NCBI GenBank assembly: GCA_017521805.1
Contig: JAFXDK010000023.1
Coordinates: 1 to 39,638 of the forward strand
From: Ruminococcus sp.
Lineage (GTDB): Bacteria; Bacillota; Clostridia; Oscillospirales; Ruminococcaceae
Direction: 5' to 3'
DNA: 39,638 bases
Made by a program: the position numbers and the translations under genes. Position 1 is the first letter of the stretch; each line of letters opens with the position of its first letter. The notes under the pieces are model-generated. The model saw nothing but the letters and a program-made list of their open reading frames with translations. It was not told the DNA's origin and ran no database searches. Below are positions 25,026 to 33,844 of this stretch, piece after piece.

Positions 25026-26726
25026 TTACTTAATTTCCACATAAAATTTGGAAATACAGTCCATCATATATTCCATATCCTCAGCAGTATAGCGCTGGTC
25101 ACATATAAGCGACATCTCATTTGCTCTGAGACCTACAGTTGTACCCATAACCTCAGGCCAATGAACAGGGCAATAAATACCATTATCAATCAGATATTTA
25201 CGAAGAGCATCACGCTCTTCTGCTGGAAGAAGTACAGGCACAAACAGCGGACAGCACTTTTCCCAATCCGGAGTCTCAACAAGAGCCTTTACAGGAAGGT
25301 CCTGCAATCTTTTGTATATAATTTTTGCGTTCTCAATACGGCGGTTGCGAACTGCCTCAACATTAGTATTATCAAGGATTGCAGCAGAGACTGTATCAAG
25401 CTTCAACTCATATTTTGCCTTCTGGAGAACACGGTCACCGGCATAGAAGTTATTCAGAAAATCCTCTTTGGATACTTCCTTGCCATTGAGATAATCACGT
25501 TTTTCGCACATTGCATCAATTTTCTTATCCATAGCCCCTGCGGAATCCTCTGTTACCCTTGAGGAAAGTTTACCGCAAAAGCTTATAAGACATCCACCAG
25601 CAGGTACTGCAAACCATTTTCTCAGGCTCATTACAGCGTAATCAGCTTCAGAGCTTACAGGCTGTGCAGACATTATACGATGTGTAACATCTTCAATAAT
25701 AATAATTCCTTTTTTGCGGAATGAAGCAAGAATATCATCAGATACAGCAGCAGACAAACCAAAATATGACATTGCAAAGAAAACGTCACAGTTTTTATTT
25801 ATATCAATTCCATAAACAATATTTCCGTTTTCGTTCTTTACATCATAAAATTCGACGCGGAAACCTGCATCATAGAAAGGCTGAATCATGGAGAGACAGC
25901 AATATGACGGCAGATATGCAGTTTTAACTTCTTTTTTTGCCTTGATATTTCTCAAGGCAATTCCGATTGCAGCACGTCCGGACAGTGTCAGACAATAATC
26001 GTCACCTTTTGGAAGCCAGTTCAAATCAAGATTATCAGGATTCATCCCCTCAGGAACTTTATCTGTTCCCATGTGGAAGTGACTTCCGATTTCACTACTT
26101 GGCATTTTACTTTCACCTTCTTCTTCTAACATACGGCACAGCGTATAATCCTTTGTTCCGCGCAATGTTATATCCGAGCGACACAAAACTTTTTTTACAG
26201 TCATGAAGAGAATTTTCAGATCCATTATAAATGAATGATCTTCAACGTATTTAACATCAAGCTTGAAACGGTCATTCCATGGAAGATTATTTCGTCCGTT
26301 TACCTGAGCGTAACCTGTCAGACCGGGACGAACCTCATGACGACGACGACTTTCAGCAGTATAATCAGGTAAATACAGCAGTGAAAGCGGTCTTGGACCC
26401 ACAAAACTCATATCACCCTTGAAAATATTTATAACCTCAGGAAGCTCATCAATACTAAGAGAACGTATAATTTTTCCGAATTTTGTAAGACGCTCCTTAT
26501 CAGGAAGCAGATTTCCGTATGTATCCTTTGCATTGGTCATACTGCGGAATTTATACATTGTAAATAAACGCTCGTCTTTACCTGAACGTGTCTGAGTAAA
26601 TAATACAGGACTGCCCAGTTTAATCCTGACAAGAAACGCAATAAGCAGCAGCGGCAAACATCCCACCAATAAAATTGAGCCTGAAACCAAAATATCAAGA
26701 AATCTCTTTATGTACTTTTGATACAA
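25026..26726 (-). CDS. Fusion of polyprenyl phosphoglycosyl transferase and PLP-dependent aminotransferase-like domain
   Basis: Residues 1-190 form a single-membrane-segment phosphoglycosyl transferase (WbaP C-terminal/PglC/EpsL type): YQKYIKRFLDILVSG, YKFRSMTNAKD, the catalytic Asp-Glu of SIDELPEVINIFKGDMSFVG (Asp93-Glu94) and RPGLTGYAQVNGRN. It transfers a sugar phosphate to undecaprenyl phosphate to start the repeat unit. Residues from 208 form a DegT/aspartate-aminotransferase-like domain: IIIIEDVTHRIMS, and MSLRKWFAVPAGG with candidate Schiff-base Lys370. An internal ATG at 26105 has AAGGTG eight bases upstream and could start a separate 359-residue aminotransferase. The start is TTG 26726 (GAGG eight bases upstream, family-typical N-terminus); an ATG at 26771 without a good site would add 15 residues. 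First gene of the second transcription unit. Confidence 0.88.
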   Translation of the reverse strand: MYQKYIKRFLDILVSGSILLVGCLPLLLIAFLVRIKLGSPVLFTQTRSGKDERLFTMYKFRSMTNAKDTYGNLLPDKERLTKFGKIIRSLSIDELPEVINIFKGDMSFVGPRPLSLLYLPDYTAESRRRHEVRPGLTGYAQVNGRNNLPWNDRFKLDVKYVEDHSFIMDLKILFMTVKKVLCRSDITLRGTKDYTLCRMLEEEGESKMPSSEIGSHFHMGTDKVPEGMNPDNLDLNWLPKGDDYCLTLSGRAAIGIALRNIKAKKEVKTAYLPSYCCLSMIQPFYDAGFRVEFYDVKNENGNIVYGIDINKNCDVFFAMSYFGLSAAVSDDILASFRKKGIIIIEDVTHRIMSAQPVSSEADYAVMSLRKWFAVPAGGCLISFCGKLSSRVTEDSAGAMDKKIDAMCEKRDYLNGKEVSKEDFLNNFYAGDRVLQKAKYELKLDTVSAAILDNTNVEAVRNRRIENAKIIYKRLQDLPVKALVETPDWEKCCPLFVPVLLPAEERDALRKYLIDNGIYCPVHWPEVMGTTVGLRANEMSLICDQRYTAEDMEYMMDCISKFYVEIK

Positions 26727-26883
26727 CTTGAAAACCTCACTTTTCTCAACAAAATCTCGTTGTGTACCCATATTCCGAACAAAAATTAATACTTATACAT
26801 CGGAACAGAGCACAACCGAAAGAAAAGGCATCCGCAAAGCAAAAATGAATTTTTTACGGTATCTCCTTACAGCACTATCTTAT

Positions 26884-26912
26884 ATTATACCATAATACAA
26901 TCGATTTGTAAA
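26884..26912 (-). promoter_or_regulatory. Internal promoter of the polysaccharide locus
   Basis: On the minus strand TTTACA (26907-26912), 17 bases and TATAAT (26884-26889) lie just downstream of the terminator that follows rfbB. It starts the unit from the fusion gene to ugd. The predicted leader is about 150 bases and contains an orphan AAGGAG near 26860 with no start codon after it, and an AT-rich hairpin flanked by CCG/CGG near 26836-26863. Confidence 0.7.
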
Positions 26913-26962
26913 GCTGAATACAGCGTATTTTCATTATTTAAAAAAGTAAACAATATAATTTT

Positions 26963-26989
26963 ACAGGGACAACATAAAATTGTCCCTGT
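26963..26989 (-). terminator. Terminator after rfbB
   Basis: ACAGGGACAA (26963-26972) pairs perfectly with TTGTCCCTGT (26980-26989), with a 7-base loop. It follows the rfbB stop codon by about 20 bases on the minus strand. The tail is AAAATTAT rather than a T run, so termination may be partial. Confidence 0.65.
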
Positions 26990-27011
26990 TCACATCAATA
27001 ATTTGTATAAA

Positions 27012-28040
27012 TTAAATATTCCACTTGTCGCTGTACATCTTTTCGAAGTAATTTCTGTATTCGCCAGAAATGATTTCCTCCCACCAGTCCTTGTTGTCGA
27101 GATACCACTGAATAGTTTTCTTGATACCGTCAGCGAATTTTGTTTCGGGAAGCCAGCCAAGCTCATTGTGAATTTTTGTAGGATCAATAGCGTAACGCAT
27201 ATCATGTCCCTTACGGTCTGCAACATATGTTATAAGGCTTTCGGGCTTGCCAAGCTCCTTGCAGATAATCTTTACAATGTCAATATTTGCCATTTCATTG
27301 TGACCGCCGATATTGTAAACCTCGCCGACCTTACCATTGTGGATAATAAGGTCGATTGCCTTACAATGATCCTCAACATAGAGCCAGTCACGGACATTTT
27401 CGCCCTTGCCGTAAACAGGAAGGGGCTTATCATTAAGAGCATTTGCAATCATAAGAGGAATAAGCTTCTCAGGGAAGTGGTATGGTCCGTAGTTGTTGGA
27501 ACATCTTGAAATTGTCACAGGGAGACCGAATGTTCTGTGATATGCAAGAACAAGAAGATCTGCACCTGCCTTTGATGAACTGTAAGGACTGCTTGTGTGA
27601 ATTGGTGTTTCCTCTGTAAAGAAAAGGTCGGGACGGTCAAGGGGAAGATCGCCGTAAACCTCATCAGTTGAAACCTGATGATAACGCTGTATACCGTACT
27701 CTCTGCAAGCGTCCATAAGTGTCTGTGTACCGAGAATATTTGTTTTAAGGAAGATGCCAGGGTCTTCAATTGAACGGTCAACATGGCTTTCAGCCGCAAA
27801 GTTCACCACGATATCGGGCTTTTCTTCCTCAAAGAGAGCAAATACAGCGTCACGGTCGCAGATATCAGCCTTTACAAAGCGAAAATTAGGGTTGTCCATA
27901 ACCGATTTCAGAGTTGAAAGATTTCCTGCATATGTCAGCTTGTCAAGGCATACGATTCTATAATCGGGGTGCTTGTCAAGCATATGAAATACAAAATTTG
28001 AGCCGATAAATCCGGCACCGCCTGTTACAATAATTGTCAT
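27012..28040 (-). CDS. rfbB: dTDP-glucose 4,6-dehydratase
   Basis: A 342-residue extended SDR enzyme that converts dTDP-glucose to dTDP-4-keto-6-deoxyglucose. It has the NAD motif TGGAGFIGS near the N-terminus, VNFAAESHVDRSI, HQVSTDEVYGDL (catalytic Thr-Asp-Glu) and YSSSKAGADLL (Tyr-x3-Lys), all diagnostic of RfbB/RmlB. The start at 28040 has AAGGAG seven bases upstream; the ATG at 28079 is inside rfbA. It follows rfbA by ten bases. RmlC and RmlD are absent from the window, so the keto-sugar is probably not turned into rhamnose here but passed to the aminotransferase upstream. It ends the first transcription unit of the locus. Confidence 0.97.
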   Translation of the reverse strand: MTIIVTGGAGFIGSNFVFHMLDKHPDYRIVCLDKLTYAGNLSTLKSVMDNPNFRFVKADICDRDAVFALFEEEKPDIVVNFAAESHVDRSIEDPGIFLKTNILGTQTLMDACREYGIQRYHQVSTDEVYGDLPLDRPDLFFTEETPIHTSSPYSSSKAGADLLVLAYHRTFGLPVTISRCSNNYGPYHFPEKLIPLMIANALNDKPLPVYGKGENVRDWLYVEDHCKAIDLIIHNGKVGEVYNIGGHNEMANIDIVKIICKELGKPESLITYVADRKGHDMRYAIDPTKIHNELGWLPETKFADGIKKTIQWYLDNKDWWEEIISGEYRNYFEKMYSDKWNI

Positions 28041-28050
28041 ATTTTTCTCC

Positions 28051-28935
28051 TTAGAATACAAATTTATCTTCTGCAACACGCTTCAGATGCTCTCCATAAG
28101 GGGATTTACCATAAGCCGCCGCAGTTTCAAGAAGCTGTTCCTTATTTATCCATTTTTCGTGATATGCAATTTCCTCAGGAGCTGAAATTACAACATCCTG
28201 ACGGTTCTGCACTGTCTGTACAAAAGAAGCGGCTTCCATAAGACTTTCCATAGTTCCTGTATCAAGCCACGCAAAACCTCTGCCGAGAATCTGCACTTTA
28301 AGGTCATCGTTTTCGAGATACATACGGTTAAGGTCGGTGATTTCAAGTTCTCCACGAGCAGAGGGCTTAACCTCCTTAGCCATTGCACTTACTCCCTTTG
28401 GATAGAAATAAAGTCCTGTTATAGCGTAATTTGACTTGGGATTTTCGGGCTTTTCCTCCACTGACACAACATTTTTATCTTTGTCAAATTCTACAATACC
28501 GAAACGTTCAGGGTCACGGACATAGTAACCGAAAATTGTAGCCTTGCCGTTTTCAGCATTTGTTACAGCCTCTTTCAAATTTTTTCTGAACCATCCGCCG
28601 TAAAAGATATTGTCACCGAGAATCATAGCGCAAGAATCATCTCCGATAAATTCCTCACCGATAAGGAATGCCTGTGCAAGTCCGTCGGGACTGGGCTGAA
28701 CTGCATATGACAGATTGATTCCCATACTGCTGCCGTCGCCTAAAAGCTCCTCAAAACGTGGTGTATCCGTAGGTGTGGAAATTATGAGAATATCACGTAT
28801 TCCTGCCAGCATAAGTGTTGATAACGGATAAAAAATCATTGGCTTGTCGTATACAGGCAAAAGCTGTTTTGATGTCACTTTTGTAAGCGGATAAAGTCTT
28901 GTACCGGAACCTCCGGCAAGGATAATTCCTTTCAT
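28051..28935 (-). CDS. rfbA: Glucose-1-phosphate thymidylyltransferase
   Basis: A 294-residue nucleotidyltransferase that makes dTDP-glucose from dTTP and glucose-1-phosphate. It begins [18 protein letters not shown], followed by [26 protein letters not shown] and [20 protein letters not shown], the standard RfbA/RmlA signature, at the usual length of about 290. It feeds rfbB, ten bases downstream. AGGTG lies before the ATG. Confidence 0.97.
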   Translation of the reverse strand: MKGIILAGGSGTRLYPLTKVTSKQLLPVYDKPMIFYPLSTLMLAGIRDILIISTPTDTPRFEELLGDGSSMGINLSYAVQPSPDGLAQAFLIGEEFIGDDSCAMILGDNIFYGGWFRKNLKEAVTNAENGKATIFGYYVRDPERFGIVEFDKDKNVVSVEEKPENPKSNYAITGLYFYPKGVSAMAKEVKPSARGELEITDLNRMYLENDDLKVQILGRGFAWLDTGTMESLMEAASFVQTVQNRQDVVISAPEEIAYHEKWINKEQLLETAAAYGKSPYGEHLKRVAEDKFVF

Positions 28936-28945
28936 TCTGAAACAC

Positions 28946-30100
28946 CTACTTTACATTTAATTTTTTGAATATTTTATTTTCAGTACGCTCATACCATTGT
29001 TTTATTGAATCATAATGCTTATCCCAGCATTTCATTGTTGGCGACTCAATAAAACGAATACGCAGAACGTCAATTATTGTGCATACAGTAAATATCCCTA
29101 TCACACTTAAAACAGCATGTATAAATACATAACTCTCCTTATATACGCCTGTATTGTTCAGGAGATCGTACCACAGCCAATAACGAACATTCTCATTGCC
29201 GTGAATAAGAAGAACTCCAAAAGTAGAAGCACCCAGTGTATTTATAAATTTACTGTATGGAATTGACAAATTTCTGAAGAACATGAAAGCAGAAACACCT
29301 GTCATAACTGCAAGCGCAGTATTGGAATCTGTAACAAAAATGTATGCCTTATTTGTACCTGTTTTCAGACTTAGCCATGCACAGCCGATTACACTTACAG
29401 CTGACAAAAGCAAACTTATAATTGTTGTAGCTCCCCAGAAAACTTTTTTTAAAAAAATTTCCTTGGGATATAAACGGATATAAGAAGCTATAAAATACAG
29501 AACCATAAACCATGATACATAATTCATAGTTACACTGAATTTAGGCATTGTACCAAGAAAGATATACGTAAATCCAAGCAGTGCAAGTAATCTTATATGT
29601 TGTTTCTCGTTTATGTTTTTAATTAGAATATTTAAAAATGGAATAAACAAGTAGAACACAAGAAAACAACTTGTAAAATTATGTTTTATATTTCTAATTA
29701 TCAGCAGATTATTCACCAAAGACATAAAAGAAAATGATTCAAGCCCTGTACACAGAAAAATCAGATATATCACAACTCTGTAGAAAAACACTTCAAAAAG
29801 AAGTTTCGCATATTTTTTAGCTGTAATCTGCGATGTACACATAAAATAGCCTGTAATCATCATAAAACAGTTAATGCCTGTTTTGCCCCAAGCTCCAAAA
29901 AGAAACATTATAATAGACTTTACAGACAAGTTATCATCATACAACGGGCCGCCAATTGAAGAAAGGCCTGAATTCACAACGTAATGATGTGCAATTATCA
30001 GAAGCATTGAAATGATTCTGAAAAGTTCAAGATTTGAACTTCTTACTTTTTTTATTGTTGTAGATGCAGTATTATTTAATTCATTGCCGTTTCTGCTCAT
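28946..30100 (-). CDS. Acyltransferase family 3 membrane protein (probable sugar O-acetyltransferase)
   Basis: A 384-residue membrane protein with about ten hydrophobic segments, beginning after a short soluble tail with [20 protein letters not shown]. The histidine there is the conserved catalytic residue region of acyltransferase family 3 (OafA/WecH/ExoZ type). These enzymes O- or N-acetylate sugars of polysaccharides using cytoplasmic acetyl-CoA. It probably acetylates the repeat unit or the polymer. It starts two bases after the aminotransferase stop. The acyl group and the sugar position are not known. Confidence 0.88.
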   Translation of the reverse strand: MSRNGNELNNTASTTIKKVRSSNLELFRIISMLLIIAHHYVVNSGLSSIGGPLYDDNLSVKSIIMFLFGAWGKTGINCFMMITGYFMCTSQITAKKYAKLLFEVFFYRVVIYLIFLCTGLESFSFMSLVNNLLIIRNIKHNFTSCFLVFYLFIPFLNILIKNINEKQHIRLLALLGFTYIFLGTMPKFSVTMNYVSWFMVLYFIASYIRLYPKEIFLKKVFWGATTIISLLLSAVSVIGCAWLSLKTGTNKAYIFVTDSNTALAVMTGVSAFMFFRNLSIPYSKFINTLGASTFGVLLIHGNENVRYWLWYDLLNNTGVYKESYVFIHAVLSVIGIFTVCTIIDVLRIRFIESPTMKCWDKHYDSIKQWYERTENKIFKKLNVK

Positions 30101-30102
30101 GA

Positions 30103-31212
30103 TTATTTACCTATAATAATATCACAAATCCTGTCAACATCTTCAATTGTAAGGTCAGCAAACAGAGGAAGTGTAAGCACTCTGTCTGCAATATATGTGG
30201 CAACGGGAGTTTTTTCAGTTCCAGCCGTTGGATAATCCTTATAGCACTCAAAACTGTTTGTCAGTGGGAAGAAATATTTTCTTGCAATTATATTATCCTC
30301 TGCAAGCTTAGCAAATACATCATCTCTTGTATATTTATAACCGTCAAAAACAACAGGGAAATAGGCGTAATTTGATACAACGCCCTCCTGTTCGGGACAG
30401 ATTTTAATTCCCTCAACTCCTGAAAGGCGCTTGCGGTACTGCTCTACAGCAACTTTACGCTTTGCTATTTCGCCGACAAGGTGACGTAGATTGCATATAC
30501 CCATAGCTGCCTGAAATTCGTTCATTTTGGCATTTCCGCCAACATATCGGACAGATTCAGGACCGCAGATACCGAAATTGCGTATATCATTGAGAAGCTG
30601 AACAAGAGAATCATCCGAAAATGTCACAGCACCGCCCTCAATTGTATTAAATACCTTTGTGGCATGGAAGCTGAACATTGAAGCGTCACCGAAATTCGCC
30701 GCACTTACACCATTTTTCACAACTCCGAAAGCATGAGCAGCATCGTATATAACTTTGAGGTTATATTTCTTTGCAATTGCGTCAATCGCCTCTGTATCGC
30801 AGATATTTCCGTAAACGTGAACTGGAACTATAGCAACGGTCTTGTCCGTAATAAGCGCCTCGATTTTTGTAACGTCAATTGTATAATCCACATCGTTTAC
30901 ATCACAGAAAACAGGAACAAGTCCACTGCGTACAATTGCATGAGTAGTTGAAGCAAATGTAAAGGGAGTTGTTATAATCTCGCTTCCCTTTGGAAAATCC
31001 ATTGCCTGAAGAATACCCTCAAGGGCAAGGTGACCGTTTGTATACAGCGAAACATGAGGAACTTTGAGATACTTCTCAAGGTCAGACTGTAACTGACGGT
31101 GCTTCGTTCCCATATTTGTAAGCCAACGGCTTTCCCACAGTTCTTTTATTTCCTCGCAGTATTCCTCGTATGAGGGCATGGAGGAACGGGTAACATTAAT
31201 ATTTTTTTTCAT
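30103..31212 (-). CDS. DegT/DnrJ/EryC1 sugar aminotransferase (VioA-like)
   Basis: A 369-residue PLP enzyme. MTP-type substrate region LTNMGTKHRQLQSDLEKYL, VHVYGN, YDAAHAFGV (Asp157 to the PLP nitrogen) and SMFSFHATKVFNTIEGG with Schiff-base Lys186 are diagnostic of the family. Overall resemblance to VioA (dTDP-4-amino-4,6-dideoxyglucose synthase) and its position beside rfbA/rfbB suggest it aminates dTDP-4-keto-6-deoxyglucose; a C3 aminotransferase is possible but its isomerase is not seen. The start at 31212 has GGAG eight bases upstream; the GTG at 31221 overlaps that site. Cytoplasmic. Confidence 0.9.
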   Translation of the reverse strand: MKKNINVTRSSMPSYEEYCEEIKELWESRWLTNMGTKHRQLQSDLEKYLKVPHVSLYTNGHLALEGILQAMDFPKGSEIITTPFTFASTTHAIVRSGLVPVFCDVNDVDYTIDVTKIEALITDKTVAIVPVHVYGNICDTEAIDAIAKKYNLKVIYDAAHAFGVVKNGVSAANFGDASMFSFHATKVFNTIEGGAVTFSDDSLVQLLNDIRNFGICGPESVRYVGGNAKMNEFQAAMGICNLRHLVGEIAKRKVAVEQYRKRLSGVEGIKICPEQEGVVSNYAYFPVVFDGYKYTRDDVFAKLAEDNIIARKYFFPLTNSFECYKDYPTAGTEKTPVATYIADRVLTLPLFADLTIEDVDRICDIIIGK

Positions 31213-31228
31213 TATATTCACTCCATTA

Positions 31229-32503
31229 TTACACAGTCAAAGGATAAAACAGCGGTACAAAAACTATAATTGACAGCACAACAAGAATATCAAGAAGCCA
31301 TGTATACTTTATATAGTCAGAAAATTTATATCCTGCAACAAGTGTCATAGCTGTCTGAGCATTTGCAAGGGGGGTGCTGAATGTAAGATTTGCCGCAAAT
31401 ACAATACCAAGTGTAAATGCAATAGGATTAAGCTGATTTGCCATACAAAGTGAAAGTGCGACAGGAAGCAAAATAACAACGGCTGTAGAGTTTGTAATAA
31501 AGTTGCTGACAATCATTGTAACAACCACAAATATAGCAAAAAGCACAACTACGGGTATGCCTGATTCTACAATGCCTGAAAGCGCATTGCCAATCATATC
31601 GCCTAAACCGCCCTTAGTAATACCGGAAGCAATACCGAGACATCCTGCAAGTACAAATACTACAGACCAGTCCATATTTTTTATAACACTTTTCTGAGTT
31701 GTACAACCTGTGATTATACAAAGCAATGCCGCAATAACAGCTGTAGTATGTGTAGGAATCCAAGCACCGATAAATGAAATAATTGTCAGAATAAAGATAA
31801 CAAGCATGATAATCATTTTCTTCTTGTTTATTTTCACTTCTTCGACAACGGTCTCAGATTCTTTGATTTCAACGGCTTCACGATTTCCCCATATTTTATT
31901 ACCTATCTTATGACCGATTGTAAGAACAAATATCATATATACAGCTGTTATACATACACCGGGAAGCGTATAATCGAACATTCCGATTTCAGTTCCGCTC
32001 ATTTCTGAGAGAATACCGTTTGCTGTAAGCTGAGGAGTAGACCCAACAAGTGTACACACGCCGCCGAACATAGCACCCATTGTAACAGGGAGAGTTATGT
32101 TCATACGGTTCATATTCTTATCACTGCTGGAAATACTTGCAATTATGGGGAGAAATATTGCAATTACTGCAGTATTGGAAAGAAAAGTTGATAATAAAGC
32201 TGATGAAAGACCGGCAAGCAGTATAAACATCTTTTCCTTGTGTCCCGAAAGCTTTGCAACTTTCTGTCCCACAAGATTTGCCGCACCTGTGTCCATCATG
32301 GCTATTCCGACTATCATCATACCAAACATCAGTATTACAGTTGTATTTGAAAATCCTGAAAAGGCGGCACTGAAATCGCATACCCCTGTGAGAGCGAAAA
32401 GCAGACATCCAAGACAAGCCGTAACTGCATTTGGGAAAGGTCTTGTAATAAATAAAACAATACAAACAACAAGTATAATAAGACTGATTATTGCAGGTGA
32501 CAT
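31229..32503 (-). CDS. SLC13/DASS-type anion permease
   Basis: A 424-residue membrane protein with about eleven hydrophobic segments, in two homologous halves each with an asparagine-serine-threonine hairpin: TFLSNTAVIAIFLPII and SNFITNSTAVVILLP, the SNT motifs of SLC13 divalent-anion/sodium symporters. Members import dicarboxylates, citrate, sulfate or related anions with sodium; the substrate is unknown. The ribosome site GAGGAGG overlaps the end of the upstream ATP-grasp gene, and the start is one base after its stop, so the two are coupled. A transporter of this family is not a standard part of polysaccharide loci. Confidence 0.88.
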   Translation of the reverse strand: MSPAIISLIILVVCIVLFITRPFPNAVTACLGCLLFALTGVCDFSAAFSGFSNTTVILMFGMMIVGIAMMDTGAANLVGQKVAKLSGHKEKMFILLAGLSSALLSTFLSNTAVIAIFLPIIASISSSDKNMNRMNITLPVTMGAMFGGVCTLVGSTPQLTANGILSEMSGTEIGMFDYTLPGVCITAVYMIFVLTIGHKIGNKIWGNREAVEIKESETVVEEVKINKKKMIIMLVIFILTIISFIGAWIPTHTTAVIAALLCIITGCTTQKSVIKNMDWSVVFVLAGCLGIASGITKGGLGDMIGNALSGIVESGIPVVVLFAIFVVVTMIVSNFITNSTAVVILLPVALSLCMANQLNPIAFTLGIVFAANLTFSTPLANAQTAMTLVAGYKFSDYIKYTWLLDILVVLSIIVFVPLFYPLTV

Positions 32504-32504
32504 T

Positions 32505-33806
32505 TTATACCTCCTCTGCCTGTCTGAGACAGTCAGTATTTAATTTTGAAATTATCATTGATTCTCCGTTTTCATCATCAATCTTCAATGTTTCATACAT
32601 ATTGTCAATAATATCTGCCATAGCCTTTTTACTTTCACACAACAGGTCTATTTCGCAGAAACGCTGGTTGACGTTATAATAAGCGCCAATCTCGTCACCT
32701 ACATGATATTTCTGGAAATATGCTGTTACAGCAGGATGCTTGCTTATTTCCTCAACTCCGCTTATAGAAGCAATTTTTCCGGGACGGATCGGGATAAATA
32801 AAGCAATTGCAGCTTTCCCGTCAAGTCTAACGCTGTCAGATAACCATGAATAGTCATCAGTTATCTCTCCTGTCAGAGCGTATTCAATGTATGCGTTAAT
32901 GGGATTCTTGCCATAAACACCCACAACATTGCGTTCATAGTCAATACCGGGGAAACGAAGTCCGGGATCATAGAAACGGACAGTATCACCGTCCACAAAT
33001 CCCTGCATGAATACGGGAGCATTTTTAAGACCCATAGCCTTAATCAGCTTCACAACTTTTTCATGAACCTTTTCCTCATACATAGAAGTAAAAACAGAGG
33101 GATTAATAGACGCAATAGCAGACTTGTCCATATGGTCCTCAACAGCGCCGAGAACTCTGTCACATGTACGTTCAAGGTATATTTCTCCATTGATAACAAG
33201 AGCAGTAATGGAAAAATCGTTATTTCTTCCCATATAGCGCTCAATTACAACTTCACCGTTTCCGCTTTCAGAAAGAGCAAACTCAATAGCAGATTTAACC
33301 TCGCTGTATTCACTGCATATTGTCTGACCTCTTGAGCCACGGCTCATCCCCGGTTTTATAAGAACAGGGAATGTAACACGTTCAGAGCAGATTTCCTCAG
33401 TCTCAAAATCAGCAGGAGTGTATGAGGGAATAACATCAACGCCATTTTCAATACAAATTTTCTTGAATGACTTCTTATCTGTCAGATAGCGGAACTGTTC
33501 AGCACTACCGAAGCAGGGAAGTCCAAGACGCTCACAAACCTGCTGATATGGAAGCTGACACGCATCAAGATGAGTTGCCAGAACACCGTCAATTTTTTCT
33601 TCACGACACATTTCCACAATTTCGTCAATATCAGTAATGTTGTGCATATAATACTTGTCGGCAATCTCCTTTGCAGGAGCCTTTTCAACGGGGAGATAAT
33701 CAGTTACATATACTGTGACTCCCAACGCTTTTGCAGCCTCAACAACCTTGCGATGCTGAAATGCACCGCCTATAAGCAATAATTTCTTGCCAGCAAGATT
33801 TTTCAT
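32505..33806 (-). CDS. ATP-grasp carboxylate ligase (paralogue of 22622-23929)
   Basis: A 433-residue ATP-grasp protein sharing with the 22622 gene the N-terminal pattern KKLLLIGGAFQHRKVVEAAK, PAKEIADK, and ERLGLPCFG. The ATP-binding loop reads FPVLIKPGMSRGSRGQ and a later YDPGLRFPG takes the place of the metal-binding NxR. Like its paralogue, it should activate a carboxylate as acyl phosphate and couple it to an amine. GGAGG before the ATG at 33806 favours this start over the TTG at 33821, which overlaps that site. It is coupled to the SLC13 permease, which may supply its carboxylate (inference). Confidence 0.88.
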   Translation of the reverse strand: MKNLAGKKLLLIGGAFQHRKVVEAAKALGVTVYVTDYLPVEKAPAKEIADKYYMHNITDIDEIVEMCREEKIDGVLATHLDACQLPYQQVCERLGLPCFGSAEQFRYLTDKKSFKKICIENGVDVIPSYTPADFETEEICSERVTFPVLIKPGMSRGSRGQTICSEYSEVKSAIEFALSESGNGEVVIERYMGRNNDFSITALVINGEIYLERTCDRVLGAVEDHMDKSAIASINPSVFTSMYEEKVHEKVVKLIKAMGLKNAPVFMQGFVDGDTVRFYDPGLRFPGIDYERNVVGVYGKNPINAYIEYALTGEITDDYSWLSDSVRLDGKAAIALFIPIRPGKIASISGVEEISKHPAVTAYFQKYHVGDEIGAYYNVNQRFCEIDLLCESKKAMADIIDNMYETLKIDDENGESMIISKLNTDCLRQAEEV

Positions 33807-33844
33807 ATAATACTCCTCCAAATAAAGCTCATAGGATCAATAAA

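Noticed and set aside
24633-25562. 309-codon plus-strand ORF, the longest antisense frame in the window
   Set aside because: It lies opposite the FemAB-like gene and the start of the fusion gene, both with clear domains and ribosome sites. Its translation is an irregular cysteine/isoleucine-rich string with no domain; it is a codon-bias shadow.
26772-26880. AAGGAG site in the leader of the fusion gene as a start for a leader peptide
   Set aside because: No ATG, GTG or TTG lies at a usable distance downstream in an open frame.
27003-27509. 168-codon plus-strand ORF opposite rfbB
   Set aside because: rfbB is diagnostic in the other strand; the antisense frame has no ribosome site.
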